Positions 34,802-43,173 of a DNA stretch of 64,000 nt are shown piece after piece (the first letter of the stretch is position 1; each line of letters begins with the position of its first letter). The stretch is from Novosphingobium sp. (GTDB lineage Bacteria > Pseudomonadota > Alphaproteobacteria > Sphingomonadales > Sphingomonadaceae), in the NCBI GenBank assembly GCA_017745295.1, contig JAGHZR010000005.1, positions 151,998-215,997 on the forward strand, written 5' to 3'. The notes beneath the pieces were generated by a model, which made no database searches, was not told where the DNA came from, and saw only the letters and a list, made by a program, of their open reading frames with translations. The translations under genes were made by a program, and so were the position numbers.

Positions 34802-35281
34802 TCAGAAGGCGATCTCGTCGTCGAGTTCTTCGCCGAGCCCGCCGGACAGCGAACCATCGCCGTCCGCCGTGCTGTCACCGAAGCCGCCTCCGGCACTGCC
34901 CTCGCTTCCGCCCTCGTAATCGCGCCGACCGGTCCGCGTCGCGGACCCGAAGTCGTCGCGGCGCTGCGGCCGGCGCCATGCGACACGAAGGCCCTCCTGC
35001 TCGGTACCGAAGAGCGCGATCGGCAGCGGTTCGGCAAGGCTGGGGTCGTCGATCGAACCCTGAAGGAAGGCTTCGCCGGTGGTGTTGCGGGCGACCGCTT
35101 CCCATAGCGCCCCGACCTGAACCCAGCGATTGCCGACATTGAGCGCGACGATCTCGTAGACCGGCGCGCGGTCGTTCTCGCTTTCGACGGGGCGCAGACC
35201 GAGGTGTGGCAGATCGATGGTCCGGGTCGCGATCGAACCCATGAGACGACCATTGCGAAGCTGGAATTCACCAATATTCAT
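34802..35281 (-). CDS. DUF736-family protein
   Basis: A 159-residue protein. The N-terminal 105 residues follow the DUF736 pattern (MNIGEFQLRNGRLMGSIATR, 'VYEIVALNVGNRWVQVGALW', LPIALFGTEQEGLRVAWRR). The remaining 55 residues are Gly/Asp/Ser-rich and probably disordered, ending in acidic GEELDDEIAF. That acidic tail resembles the C-terminal tip of single-stranded-DNA-binding proteins, which recruits partners; the resemblance is only visual. DUF736 genes belong to the maintenance backbone of alphaproteobacterial conjugative elements. A CAGATGA-type region precedes the ATG, with GGAGAAGT as a likely ribosome site. Confidence 0.85.
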   Translation of the reverse strand: MNIGEFQLRNGRLMGSIATRTIDLPHLGLRPVESENDRAPVYEIVALNVGNRWVQVGALWEAVARNTTGEAFLQGSIDDPSLAEPLPIALFGTEQEGLRVAWRRPQRRDDFGSATRTGRRDYEGGSEGSAGGGFGDSTADGDGSLSGGLGEELDDEIAF

Positions 35282-36066
35282 CTGACTTCTCCTTTGACAC
35301 TGCCGCTTTCGGACAATCCCGAAGCGACACCTTCAAAGGTCCCCCTCTTCTCCCAGCCGCGACCTCGCCGTTCTCTTCGCCGCCCGCGTGCGAGGCCAAG
35401 TCCCGCATCCCGTTTCTTCCGCGCCAGCAGTGCGGCGCATCCTCATAGGACCACCTCCTTGCGGAAGCGATCGTCACCCGAAGGGCCAAGATTTGGCGCA
35501 GCCAAAGCTTGGTCGAAGCGATGCGGCACGCATCGCGAAGATAGAGCGCGGTGCCCGCACCAGCGGGCATCCGCCCGGTGTCGGCCTCGGCCAAGCGGCG
35601 CGGGCGCAGGTGCGGCAGACATCGCAGGCTGCAAGGTCACCGAACGCTTCATACTCATGCCGGACCGGAAAGACGGCCGTTTGAAGCGATACAAGAACTG
35701 CCACCGGTTCTATGGCCGCGAGGACAAGATCAATCTCAGGCTGTTGGCCTCGTACGCGGGTTTCAGGCTCTCCAAGTAACGACACTCGCGGCCATTCGGG
35801 ACTGGTTCGGCAATCAGGCTATGCAGGATGTGCGTGAGGGCAGCGCGACCAAGCCCTGAAGGAGCGCCAGAGCTGTACGGACAATCCCAAAGACTGCCCT
35901 CAGACCGCCGCTCGTCTGCCCCGGGGCCAATCCAAGGCGTAGCAATTCGGTCTCGGCGTTTTGCGTGCCGCGTTCTCAATTGGGAACTGCTGTCGATATC
36001 GCGCTTTACTCGGCAGTCGTTTGGAGAGACAAGCGCCATCTCACCTGCCCAAAAAGGGATAATCCC
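35282..36066. other. Gene-free region between DUF736 and MucR-like genes
   Basis: No convincing gene on either strand over 785 bases. A strong dyad at 35486-35512 has arms CCAAGATTTGGC and GCCAAAGCTTGG (11 of 12 pairs) around a GCA loop. Both flanking genes point away, so both promoters must be here. Confidence 0.45.
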
Positions 36067-37140
36067 ATGTCCGAGCACGAACAGCCTGAACTGGCACGTC
36101 TCACCGTAGAACTGCTGAGCGCCTACGTGGCGAACAACATTGTGGCGAGCGAAGACCTTGCCGCCCTGATCGCGACCACTCGCTCGGCGCTGGCCGGTGA
36201 AACCTCCGCGAAGGTAGAACAGTCAGCAGAGCACAAGCCAGCGGTGTCGGTCGAAGAGAGCCTTGCCTCACCCGAGCACATCCTCAGCCTGATCGACGGC
36301 AAGCCCTACAAGGCGCTGAAGCGGCATCTCTCCAACAACGGCCTCAGCCCGGAGGAATACCGCGCGCGCTACAAGCTGCCTGCGGATTACCCGCTGGTTG
36401 CGCCCAGCTATTCCGACAAGCGCCGCGCGTTCGCCAAGGCGAGCGGCCTCGGCGGTCGTACTGCCGCGCCGGAGACGGCACCCGCAACGAAGGCTCCGGC
36501 ACCCAAGTCCACCGCAAATAAAGCCGCCGCCAAGGCCGACACCTCTGCACCTTCCGACGCCGGGAAGGCAGCAAAGCCTGCCGCGCCGGCGAAGGCGCTG
36601 ACAAAGGCCGCTAAGCCGACAGCAAAGACGGCAAAGGTACCCAAGACCAAGGTGGCACCGGCAAAGGCGGCAGCAAAGACGCCCCCCGTTCCGGCTGCCA
36701 CGACGGAGCCGACTGTCGAGGCGGCCCCTGCCAAGACGGCTGGCCCCAAAGCGCCGGCTGCTGCACCGGCTGCGGAAAAGCCGAAGGCCGCCGCCAAGAC
36801 GCCCGCGCGGCGCATGGCCCGTCCCAAGACCACCGAAACCGTGCAGGCGAGCGCGGCAGTCGCCCCGGCCGCCACGTCCAAGGCCCGCAAGACGCTTGGC
36901 ATCGCAGTGCCTTCGGCGGAGAGCAGCGCCGCTACCGTTCAACCCGCAAAGGCTGCAGCGCCTGGCAAGAAGGCCCCGGCGAAACCGGCCGCTGCGAAAG
37001 CGGCTCCCAAGTCCAAAGCAAACTCGGCGAAGGACGCTGCCAAAGCCGCCCCCAAGGGAAAAACGGAAACGAAGGCAGCGCCCGAACCCGACACTCCCTC
37101 TGCAGCGGCGAACGAGGCAACGCCTGCAACCAGCGGCTGA
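36067..37140 (+). CDS. MucR/Ros-family protein with long histone-H1-like tail
   Basis: A 357-residue protein, more than twice the usual MucR length. ATG 36067 follows AAAGGGAT. Residues 1-125 match MucR/Ros: LTVELLSAYVANNIVASEDL, then 'SLIDGKPYKALKRHLSNNGL', SPEEYRARYKLPADYPLVAP. The zinc-binding Cys of the usual ICLEDGKK motif is Ser-Leu-Ile here and the second His is Asn, so the zinc site is probably lost. Residues 125-357 are almost only Ala, Lys, Pro and Thr (AKPAAPAKALTKAAK-like repeats), like eukaryotic H1 or bacterial histone-like tails. MucR proteins behave as H-NS-type nucleoid proteins; the tail should add nonspecific DNA binding or condensation. It is set between plasmid maintenance genes. 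Confidence 0.88.
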   Translation: MSEHEQPELARLTVELLSAYVANNIVASEDLAALIATTRSALAGETSAKVEQSAEHKPAVSVEESLASPEHILSLIDGKPYKALKRHLSNNGLSPEEYRARYKLPADYPLVAPSYSDKRRAFAKASGLGGRTAAPETAPATKAPAPKSTANKAAAKADTSAPSDAGKAAKPAAPAKALTKAAKPTAKTAKVPKTKVAPAKAAAKTPPVPAATTEPTVEAAPAKTAGPKAPAAAPAAEKPKAAAKTPARRMARPKTTETVQASAAVAPAATSKARKTLGIAVPSAESSAATVQPAKAAAPGKKAPAKPAAAKAAPKSKANSAKDAAKAAPKGKTETKAAPEPDTPSAAANEATPATSG

Positions 37141-37385
37141 TCCTGCCCAACCTTCGGTCTGGATATATTCGTAACAGCTCTAGGCGAAGGGCCGCTGCGA
37201 ATGTGTCCGGCCGGGGGCAGCACCCTACGCCGCCCAGCAAGGCGACCAACGCCGAGAACCGACTGTCGCCCGCTGCCCCTACCCCGGACCAATCTGTGCG
37301 GCATGGCCCGCTCACTGGGTAGAAGTCATATTCAGGAAGACAAGATTGGCTGGCCCAGGCCTTTCGACTGTGGCAGCGGGCATAC

Positions 37386-38174
37386 ATGAAAAAAGAGCAG
37401 TCGATCACCATCCTGCAGCGTCAGCGGGCTGCAATTACCGATCTTCAGCGTGTTAGCGCATCGAGCGCCGACTTCACTAAGTGGAAGCGTGATACGGAGA
37501 TCGCGATCGAACGCATCTTTGGTGCCCAGAGCCGGAATCTCGACGATTTCAAAAGCGTCAGGTACTCGCTGACCATGTTCATGTCCGACACGCCTGACTG
37601 GGAGTTCGCGAAAGCCTATCGCAGTGGTCTGGAGCATGTCGCCGCGGTGTTGGATTCCATGATTTGCGAGATCGAGGAGTATTCCCTCGATGAGGATGCC
37701 GCCGAAAGCGCCTCCGATCAATTGAACCTGATCGAAAAGCTCTGCCTCCGCTTCCACGCCGCCGCGCGCCAGATGCAGAACCGGCATGGCGATCGCGACA
37801 CGCTCACTATCAATGACGAGTATGACGTACAGGATCTCCTGCACGCGATCCTCCGCCTACACTTCGACGATGTCCGGGCCGAGGAATACTCGCCAAGCCA
37901 CGCCGGTGGGGCCTCTCGGGTCGACTTCTTGCTGAAGGACGAGCAGATTGTCATCGAGGTCAAGAAGACACGGGCCTCGATGAAAGCGAAGGATCTCGGT
38001 GAGGAACCGATCATCGATCGCGCGCGCTACGAGCGCCATCCCGATTGCAAGACCCTTGTCTGTTTCGTCTACGACCCGGAAGGGAGAATAGGCAATCCCG
38101 CGGGCATCGAGCGCGATCTCGAAAGTCAGGGCGGCAACCTAAAGATGCGCGTGATCATCGCTCCCAAGAATTGA
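37386..38174 (+). CDS. DpnII/MboI-type PD-(D/E)XK nuclease-fold protein
   Basis: A 262-residue protein. The N-terminal 150 residues are helical (ITDLQRVSASSADFTKWKRD). The C-terminal 110 residues match the REase_DpnII-MboI domain: 'VQDLLHAILRLHFDDVRAEE', then the catalytic core RVDFLLKDEQIVIEVKKT (D-x9-E-x-K), and CKTLVCFVYDPEGRI. All three catalytic residues appear intact. No methyltransferase gene accompanies it, so it is not a classic restriction-modification pair; such stand-alone proteins are seen in mobile elements and may be defence effectors. The ribosome site is weak. Confidence 0.85.
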   Translation: MKKEQSITILQRQRAAITDLQRVSASSADFTKWKRDTEIAIERIFGAQSRNLDDFKSVRYSLTMFMSDTPDWEFAKAYRSGLEHVAAVLDSMICEIEEYSLDEDAAESASDQLNLIEKLCLRFHAAARQMQNRHGDRDTLTINDEYDVQDLLHAILRLHFDDVRAEEYSPSHAGGASRVDFLLKDEQIVIEVKKTRASMKAKDLGEEPIIDRARYERHPDCKTLVCFVYDPEGRIGNPAGIERDLESQGGNLKMRVIIAPKN

Positions 38175-38314
38175 CGGGCATAGGAGGCCAGACAGGGATC
38201 GTCAGGTAACGCCCCTGCAGCCTCACCTATCGGAAAATCGGAAGCGGGGGATCATGTGCAAGCCCTCCATACCTCCGGGAAAGAGCGCGCGAAGCTACCA
38301 CCGGATGCGAGCAC

Positions 38315-38344
38315 GGCGGGGATCACGTGCACGTGATCCCCGCC
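38315..38344. repeat. 30-bp perfect palindrome
   Basis: The half-site GGCGGGGATCACGTG (38315-38329) is followed immediately by its exact reverse complement, with no spacer. It contains two GATC sites. It lies 141 bases after the nuclease-fold gene and is not followed by a T-run, so a plain terminator is unlikely. Confidence 0.85.
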
Positions 38345-38416
38345 AGTCCCCAAACCGATGCGTTGAACCGGTGAACGAGACGGTTGTGGGTTCACACCCG
38401 GGTTGCCATGCAGGTC

Positions 38417-38650
38417 TCAGGTCGTCTGAAATCTGCTAGATCGGCGCGCCTCGTCAACGCCGTTCGAAGCACGGCGGATCGTACACAGTTTGCGGGCACC
38501 CTGCCAAAGTTCGGCGGCCCGTCCGCCGCGGAGGCTACTTGCCTTCCGGTGGGCGCTCACCAGGGCCTCTGCTGCGTCTTCTGCATCGAAGTCGAGACGC
38601 AGCGCGCCCGCGTTCCCGTCGTCCGGGAATTTCAGCGTGTAGATGCTCAT
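38417..38650 (-). CDS. Small hypothetical protein
   Basis: A 77-residue protein with an excellent ribosome site (GGAGGATCCTGA before ATG 38650). It begins MSIYTLKFPDDGNAGALRLD and continues 'FDAEDAAEALVSAHRKASSL', suggesting a beta-strand followed by an acidic helix, a layout seen in many short alphaproteobacterial proteins. The C-terminus is basic. No named family recognised. It reads in the same direction as the HTH gene 270 bases upstream of it. Confidence 0.6.
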   Translation of the reverse strand: MSIYTLKFPDDGNAGALRLDFDAEDAAEALVSAHRKASSLRGGRAAELWQGARKLCTIRRASNGVDEARRSSRFQTT

Positions 38651-38918
38651 TCAGGATCCTCCAGTCACTCCGGTCGGTTTGCCGACCTGGCCGCGACGGG
38701 GCCCCATAGCATTGTGCTGCGTCAAATTCGCGACAATTCCAGCGACCTATCCAAAATGGCCGCGTCAGCTTCACTGGATATGCCCGGAGGAACGTGAAAA
38801 TCCGCGGACCAGAGGGCAACCCCAGTTCAACCGAGCGATCACCGACGCCACATCTCAGGGGAGCAAAAGGCGTATGGGAGGTCCCTGAAATTGCAGGCCG
38901 TGAGACTGCGCGTCTCGA

Positions 38919-39164
38919 TCAGAAGGCGAAGCAAAGTTGGTCGGGATGGGGCACGCGCCGGCGCGATCCTCGTTCGCGCACATTGTCCTGGTCGACCGTG
39001 CCGAAGATAACCTTGATCATGTTGAGCGCGCGCGAATTAACCGCGACCGATGCCTCGAGCCGGCGCACCGCCCGAGCCGGATCCCGATATCCGATCGCCT
39101 TGCCAAGCTCGGTTTCGGTCAACCCCCGGTTTTTGCGGGCTGCAGCCAGTTCGGCCCCGGTCAT
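38919..39164 (-). CDS. Small XRE-type helix-turn-helix protein
   Basis: An 81-residue regulator. ATG 39164, preceded by ACGGAGATCGTA, is chosen over a longer frame that adds 42 residues without domain character. The HTH reads MTGAELAAARKNRGLTETEL then 'GKAIGYRDPARAVRRLEAS', consistent with a Cro/C1-type fold in residues 1-58; the tail is basic. Such single-domain proteins are common regulators on conjugative elements and can also be antitoxins, but no toxin-like partner overlaps it. Confidence 0.7.
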   Translation of the reverse strand: MTGAELAAARKNRGLTETELGKAIGYRDPARAVRRLEASVAVNSRALNMIKVIFGTVDQDNVRERGSRRRVPHPDQLCFAF

Positions 39165-39996
39165 TACGATCTCCGTGTACAAGCGCGACAGGGTCAAAGC
39201 CGGAAACGAAGGTGAAACCGGTCTCGAGCGAGCGCGGGCTCCTAATGGGGGCGAAGTCCCGGTGCCAACCACGACGAGAAAGTTATCCACCGGTTATCCC
39301 GGCCCTATCGACAACACCGTTCGGTTCATGCCGGAGAGGCCTGCACAGCAATCGAAGCGTCCCTGATACACCGGCGCGTAACACCACCTCTGCAAAGATT
39401 TACCCATTTTCGGCGCCGATCCAACGCGGGGTATGGACAAACCTTTAAGTTTCGCTGCCCGAATTGGACGTGACGGGTAACGTGCTGACGGGAATGACAG
39501 CCGATATCTGCGTGTTGTCACTGCAGCCGATACACACATGCGCCAATACCGCCTCTGGATCCCAGCGACTGAATTGCCGGTGAAGGCGATCGTAGCACCG
39601 CATGGGCTACCGCGTTTATGAACGAAGCCATGCAGGCCGAGACATGTCTCTCTACAGCGATCGACATTGCATCGTTCGGCCGATCAGGACCCTCTAGCCA
39701 ATAATCGCCAGACCTTGATCCGGCCCCTCCCTCTGGATGGCCAAAGCCAATCGCAGTCATGATTGAACAATCGATATGATGTAAGTTAGTTTAACAAAAT
39801 TCCGCGCAACTTCGGTTCGTATCGCGTGTTCCCCGGAAGCAATCATTCGCAGGTCCTAATAACTGTCACTGTCGCAGCGCAGTTTTTCCATTTTGACCGA
39901 TATTTTACATTGTGGTTCCCAAGGATCACGAACCAAAACCGACTGCGAGGAGCGATTTCGCGTTCTTCCGGCACAGCGAACTGGAGGTCGACCTGA
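39165..39996. other. Long gene-free region before the glycosyltransferase operon
   Basis: Over 832 bases I see no supported gene. The distal part (39760-39930) is clearly AT-richer and probably holds the operon promoter. Two TTATCCAC/TTATCCC boxes at 39283-39300 resemble DnaA boxes but are too few to call an origin. Confidence 0.4.
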
Positions 39997-41217
39997 ATGC
40001 ACGGGCCGCAGACTGACCTGACGGCAGCGATCCCGCCCTGTGGCATGGCAAGCGAGAAGTCCGCTCTCGTTCCGCAGGGCCGCACGCTGAGGATCGGCAT
40101 CATCGCGCATCTTCGTCATCCGATCGCGGAGCCTTTCGCTGGAGGGCTGGAAATGCACACCCATCTGCTGGCCCGCGCCTTGCGTGCGCGTGGCCACGCG
40201 GTCACGGTCTTCGCCTCGTCCCGGTCGGAAGCTCGGCTGGGGCTGGAAGCGATCTGCACGGAGACAGCGCTTTCCGGCATCGGCACGGCCGAGGCCCCCG
40301 ACGTTGCTCTCTTCAAGGAGCACCACGCCTATCTCAGTCTGATGAACGATCTGAGGCATCGCGACTTTGACGTCATTCATAACAATTCGCTTCATTATCT
40401 CCCTGTAATGCTGGCGGATACGCTGCCGATGCCAATGGTGACGACGCTTCATACGCCGCCTTTCTGTTGGCTCGAAAGCGGCGTGCGCCTGTGTTCTGCG
40501 CGCAACCATGCCTTGGTCGGCGTGTCTAGATCGGTAGCGGCCTTGTGGGGGCACGTTGTCAAGGTCGACGAGATCATCCTCAACGGCATAGACCTTGATG
40601 ACTTCGCATTCCGTCTAGTACCTGACACGCCGGACTATCTCGTGTGGTACGGACGCATCGTGCCGGAGAAAGGCCTGCACTTCGCGATCGAAGCGGCTCG
40701 CCGGATGGGCATGCCGCTGCGGATTGCCGGACCGATCCTAGACCAGGCCTACTTCCGCGAGCAGATCGCGCCGCGATTAAGTGCTGATACCGTTCATGTC
40801 GGCCACTTTTCCCATAGCGACCTGGCCCGCCTGATAGGCGGTGCGCGGGCTTTCCTCTGCACCCCGATGTGGGATGAGCCGTACGGACTCGTCGTTGCCG
40901 AAGCTCTGGCCTGCGGTGTTCCGGTCGCGGCTTTCGCGCGCGGTGCGATACCGGAGATTCTCGACGAAAGATGCGGTGTGCTGGCCGAGCCCGAGGATGT
41001 TGCCTCGCTCGCTGCCGCCGGGCTTGCCGCCACCATGCTCGACCGCCGCGATTGTCGGCTACGAGCGGAACGCATATGCGATGCGCACCGAATGGTGGGC
41101 AGCTACGAAACGCTCTATCGACGTCGGATCGACATCGGTCGCACCCAGAACGCCCCCTCGCTTCCGGCGCCCCAACCGCGGATTACACTCCCTCGTGCGG
41201 TCGACGCCCATGCCTGA
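39997..41217 (+). CDS. GT4-family glycosyltransferase
   Basis: A 406-residue GT-B glycosyltransferase. The N-terminal domain starts at LRIGIIAHLRHPIAEPFAGG with 'LEMHTHLLARALRARGHAVT' (the G-G-x-E acceptor loop). The C-terminal donor domain includes YLVWYGRIVPEKGLHFAIEA, VGHFSHSDLARLIGGARAFL and the E-x7-E element in WDEPYGLVVAEALACGVPVA. It probably retains configuration when adding a sugar from an NDP-donor. The first 28 residues may be overcounted, but GGAGG lies 11 bases before ATG 39997. First gene of a seven-gene overlapping operon. Confidence 0.93.
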   Translation: MHGPQTDLTAAIPPCGMASEKSALVPQGRTLRIGIIAHLRHPIAEPFAGGLEMHTHLLARALRARGHAVTVFASSRSEARLGLEAICTETALSGIGTAEAPDVALFKEHHAYLSLMNDLRHRDFDVIHNNSLHYLPVMLADTLPMPMVTTLHTPPFCWLESGVRLCSARNHALVGVSRSVAALWGHVVKVDEIILNGIDLDDFAFRLVPDTPDYLVWYGRIVPEKGLHFAIEAARRMGMPLRIAGPILDQAYFREQIAPRLSADTVHVGHFSHSDLARLIGGARAFLCTPMWDEPYGLVVAEALACGVPVAAFARGAIPEILDERCGVLAEPEDVASLAAAGLAATMLDRRDCRLRAERICDAHRMVGSYETLYRRRIDIGRTQNAPSLPAPQPRITLPRAVDAHA

Positions 41218-42136
41218 CCTAGACCTTTGCGTGTGCGTACCTGCGCGCAACGAGGCGGATCGGTTGCCGGTTCTACTCGATGCGCTGGCCGGGCAAAGCT
41301 GGAAGCCAGCCATATCCGTTTCCATCGCGATCAACAATTCCACTGACAACAGTCTCGCGGTCATCGAGAAAGCCCGCCGGCGTCATGCCGGGCGGCTGGA
41401 TATGCACTTCGAATGCGTGGAATTTCCGCCTCATTTGGCTCACGCGGGATCGGCACGCAGGTTGGCAATGGAAAACGGTCTCGCCCGCCTTCCTCGGGCC
41501 GGACGCGGCGTGCTGGTGAGCACCGACGCCGATGCAAGCCCGCCGGCCGACTGGCTCGTCGGCATCGTCCGCGCCATCGGTCGCGGCGCGGACATCGTCG
41601 GCGGCCGTATCGAGATCGATCCCGGCGAGCCGCTTCCGCCCGCCGTAAATCGTCTGCGCGAAACCTGGGACCGTTACTGGCAGAGGGTTCGCGCCATCGA
41701 GGATGATATCGACCCGCGGCCGTGGGACCAGCCCCCTCGTCACGGCGACCATACCGGCGCATCGCTGGCGATCACTGCAGACCTTTACGCGCGCTGCGGC
41801 GGGGTACCGCTGCTGGCGTCGGGCGAGGACCTTGGTCTGGTGACGGCGGCCCTCGCACATGGCGGGCGGCTTGCCCATCCCGCCGACGTCTTCACATTTG
41901 TTTCGCCCCGCCTAGAGGGCCGGGCAATCGCCGGTATGGCTGCGGCTATCCAGGAGTTGTTCGACCTCGCCTCGCGGGACGAAGCCGCGCGCGCTCCGGC
42001 GTTCTCGCATTGGCAGAAAAGAGCGATTTGGCGCCGGCGGCTGCGGACAAGACCCGACGGCGGGGCGATGATTGCCATGGCGGAGCCTCGGCTCCCGCCC
42101 ATGCCGCACGACATGGTGCTGGAGATCGTTTCGTGA
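41210..42136 (+). CDS. GT2-family glycosyltransferase
   Basis: A 308-residue GT-A enzyme. It begins LDLCVCVPARNEADRLPVLL, has AINNSTDNSLAVI, the donor-binding D-x-D in 'RGVLVSTDADASPPADWLVG', and GASLAITADLYARCGGVPLL followed by SGEDLGLVTAALAHGGR, supplying the ED catalytic region. The start ATG overlaps the GT4 stop by eight bases. A short C-terminal tail lacks membrane helices, unlike processive GT2 synthases. It likely adds a single residue to a glycan in the cytoplasm. Confidence 0.9.
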   Translation: MPDLDLCVCVPARNEADRLPVLLDALAGQSWKPAISVSIAINNSTDNSLAVIEKARRRHAGRLDMHFECVEFPPHLAHAGSARRLAMENGLARLPRAGRGVLVSTDADASPPADWLVGIVRAIGRGADIVGGRIEIDPGEPLPPAVNRLRETWDRYWQRVRAIEDDIDPRPWDQPPRHGDHTGASLAITADLYARCGGVPLLASGEDLGLVTAALAHGGRLAHPADVFTFVSPRLEGRAIAGMAAAIQELFDLASRDEAARAPAFSHWQKRAIWRRRLRTRPDGGAMIAMAEPRLPPMPHDMVLEIVS

Positions 42137-43173
42137 CGCCTCGTCCGATCGGGTACTATGTCCATCACCACGGCTTCGGGCATCGCACCCGCGCCGAAGC
42201 AATCGCGTCAGCCAGTTCCCGCCGTGTCGTCCTGCTGGGAACCGACCTTGGTGAGACGGGTATCGATCTGCCTGACGACCGGCTGATGCCCTGTCGCTTC
42301 GATGGCAGGGACGATGCGCCCAGTCGGCCTGCCGCGCTTCATTACGCGCCGCTCGATCATGCCGGAATCCGCGCCCGCGTTGCACGTATCGCCAGTTGGA
42401 TCGCCCAGGAACGACCGTCGCTGATGGTCGTCGACGTTTCGGTGGAAGTGGCGATGCTCGCTCGGCTTGCCTCGGTACCGACGATCGTCGTTCGTCTCAA
42501 CGGCCAGCGAGACGACGCCGCGCACCTAGAAGCATTTCGCGGCGCCGCAGCTTTGCTGGCGCCTTTCCACGCTTCACTGGAGACCGCCGGGACACCTGTA
42601 TGGGTCCGCGAGAAGACGCACTATCTGCCGGGGATAACCAAAAAGCCTGGCTCCGAGCCTTCCCAAGCGGAGCGCATTTTAGTGATGTTCGGGCGCGGCG
42701 GTGATCCCGGTGATCCCGAGCGGTTAGCGGAAGCAGCCCACGCCTGCCCGCAATGGCAATGGCGGGTAATCGGTCCTTTCCCTGCCCCCGAAAGCTTGCC
42801 GCCCAATCTCACGCTGGCCGGTTGGAGCAGCGAACCCGAACGCGAAATCGCTCGCGCCGGGATCGTCGTTGGCGCGGCAGGAGACGGCCTCGTCGGAGCC
42901 GTCCTGGCGGCAGGTCGTCCGTTTATCTGCATTCCGGAACATCGGCCTTTTGGTGAGCAGAGAGCGACTGCCGCAGGCCTGGCGGCAACGAAGGCCGCGC
43001 TCACGCTGCCGGAATGGCCCGAAGCCGCATCCTGGCCCTGCCTCATCGAACAGGCTTTGCGCCTGCCGTCTAGCGCCCGGCGTGCGCTCCATGACCCGGA
43101 TGGCGCGATCAGGGCCGCGGATTGGCTTGAGCAATTGAGCGACAGCCTGACTAGCGAACTGCAAACCGAATGA
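42133..43173 (+). CDS. GT28/MurG-like glycosyltransferase
   Basis: A 346-residue GT-B protein with a GTG start (42133) overlapping the previous stop as GTGA. The N-terminus PIGYYVHHHGFGHRTRAEAI is the usual start of this MurG/UGT-like group. The donor domain has ILVMFGRGGDPGDPERLAEA, LAGWSSEPEREIARAGIVVG and 'AAGDGLVGAVLAAGRPFICI', ending with HRPFGEQRATA. Members act on lipid- or protein-bound acceptors. Its exact sugar is unknown. Confidence 0.87.
   Translation: MTPRPIGYYVHHHGFGHRTRAEAIASASSRRVVLLGTDLGETGIDLPDDRLMPCRFDGRDDAPSRPAALHYAPLDHAGIRARVARIASWIAQERPSLMVVDVSVEVAMLARLASVPTIVVRLNGQRDDAAHLEAFRGAAALLAPFHASLETAGTPVWVREKTHYLPGITKKPGSEPSQAERILVMFGRGGDPGDPERLAEAAHACPQWQWRVIGPFPAPESLPPNLTLAGWSSEPEREIARAGIVVGAAGDGLVGAVLAAGRPFICIPEHRPFGEQRATAAGLAATKAALTLPEWPEAASWPCLIEQALRLPSSARRALHDPDGAIRAADWLEQLSDSLTSELQTE

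Noticed and set aside
35204..35779. 191-codon plus-strand frame across the DUF736 upstream region
   Set aside because: Overlaps the DUF736 gene antisense, lacks a ribosome site and has arginine/proline-rich sequence typical of a GC-rich shadow frame.
38384..38412. tRNA-like T-arm (GTGGGTTCACACCC followed by GGGTTGCCA)
   Set aside because: The T-stem does not pair cleanly and no D-arm or anticodon arm fits upstream, so a tRNA or tRNA fragment is not supported.
39283..39300. TTATCCACC and TTATCCC boxes resembling DnaA sites
   Set aside because: Only two imperfect boxes, with no iterons, rep gene or AT-rich unwinding element beside them.
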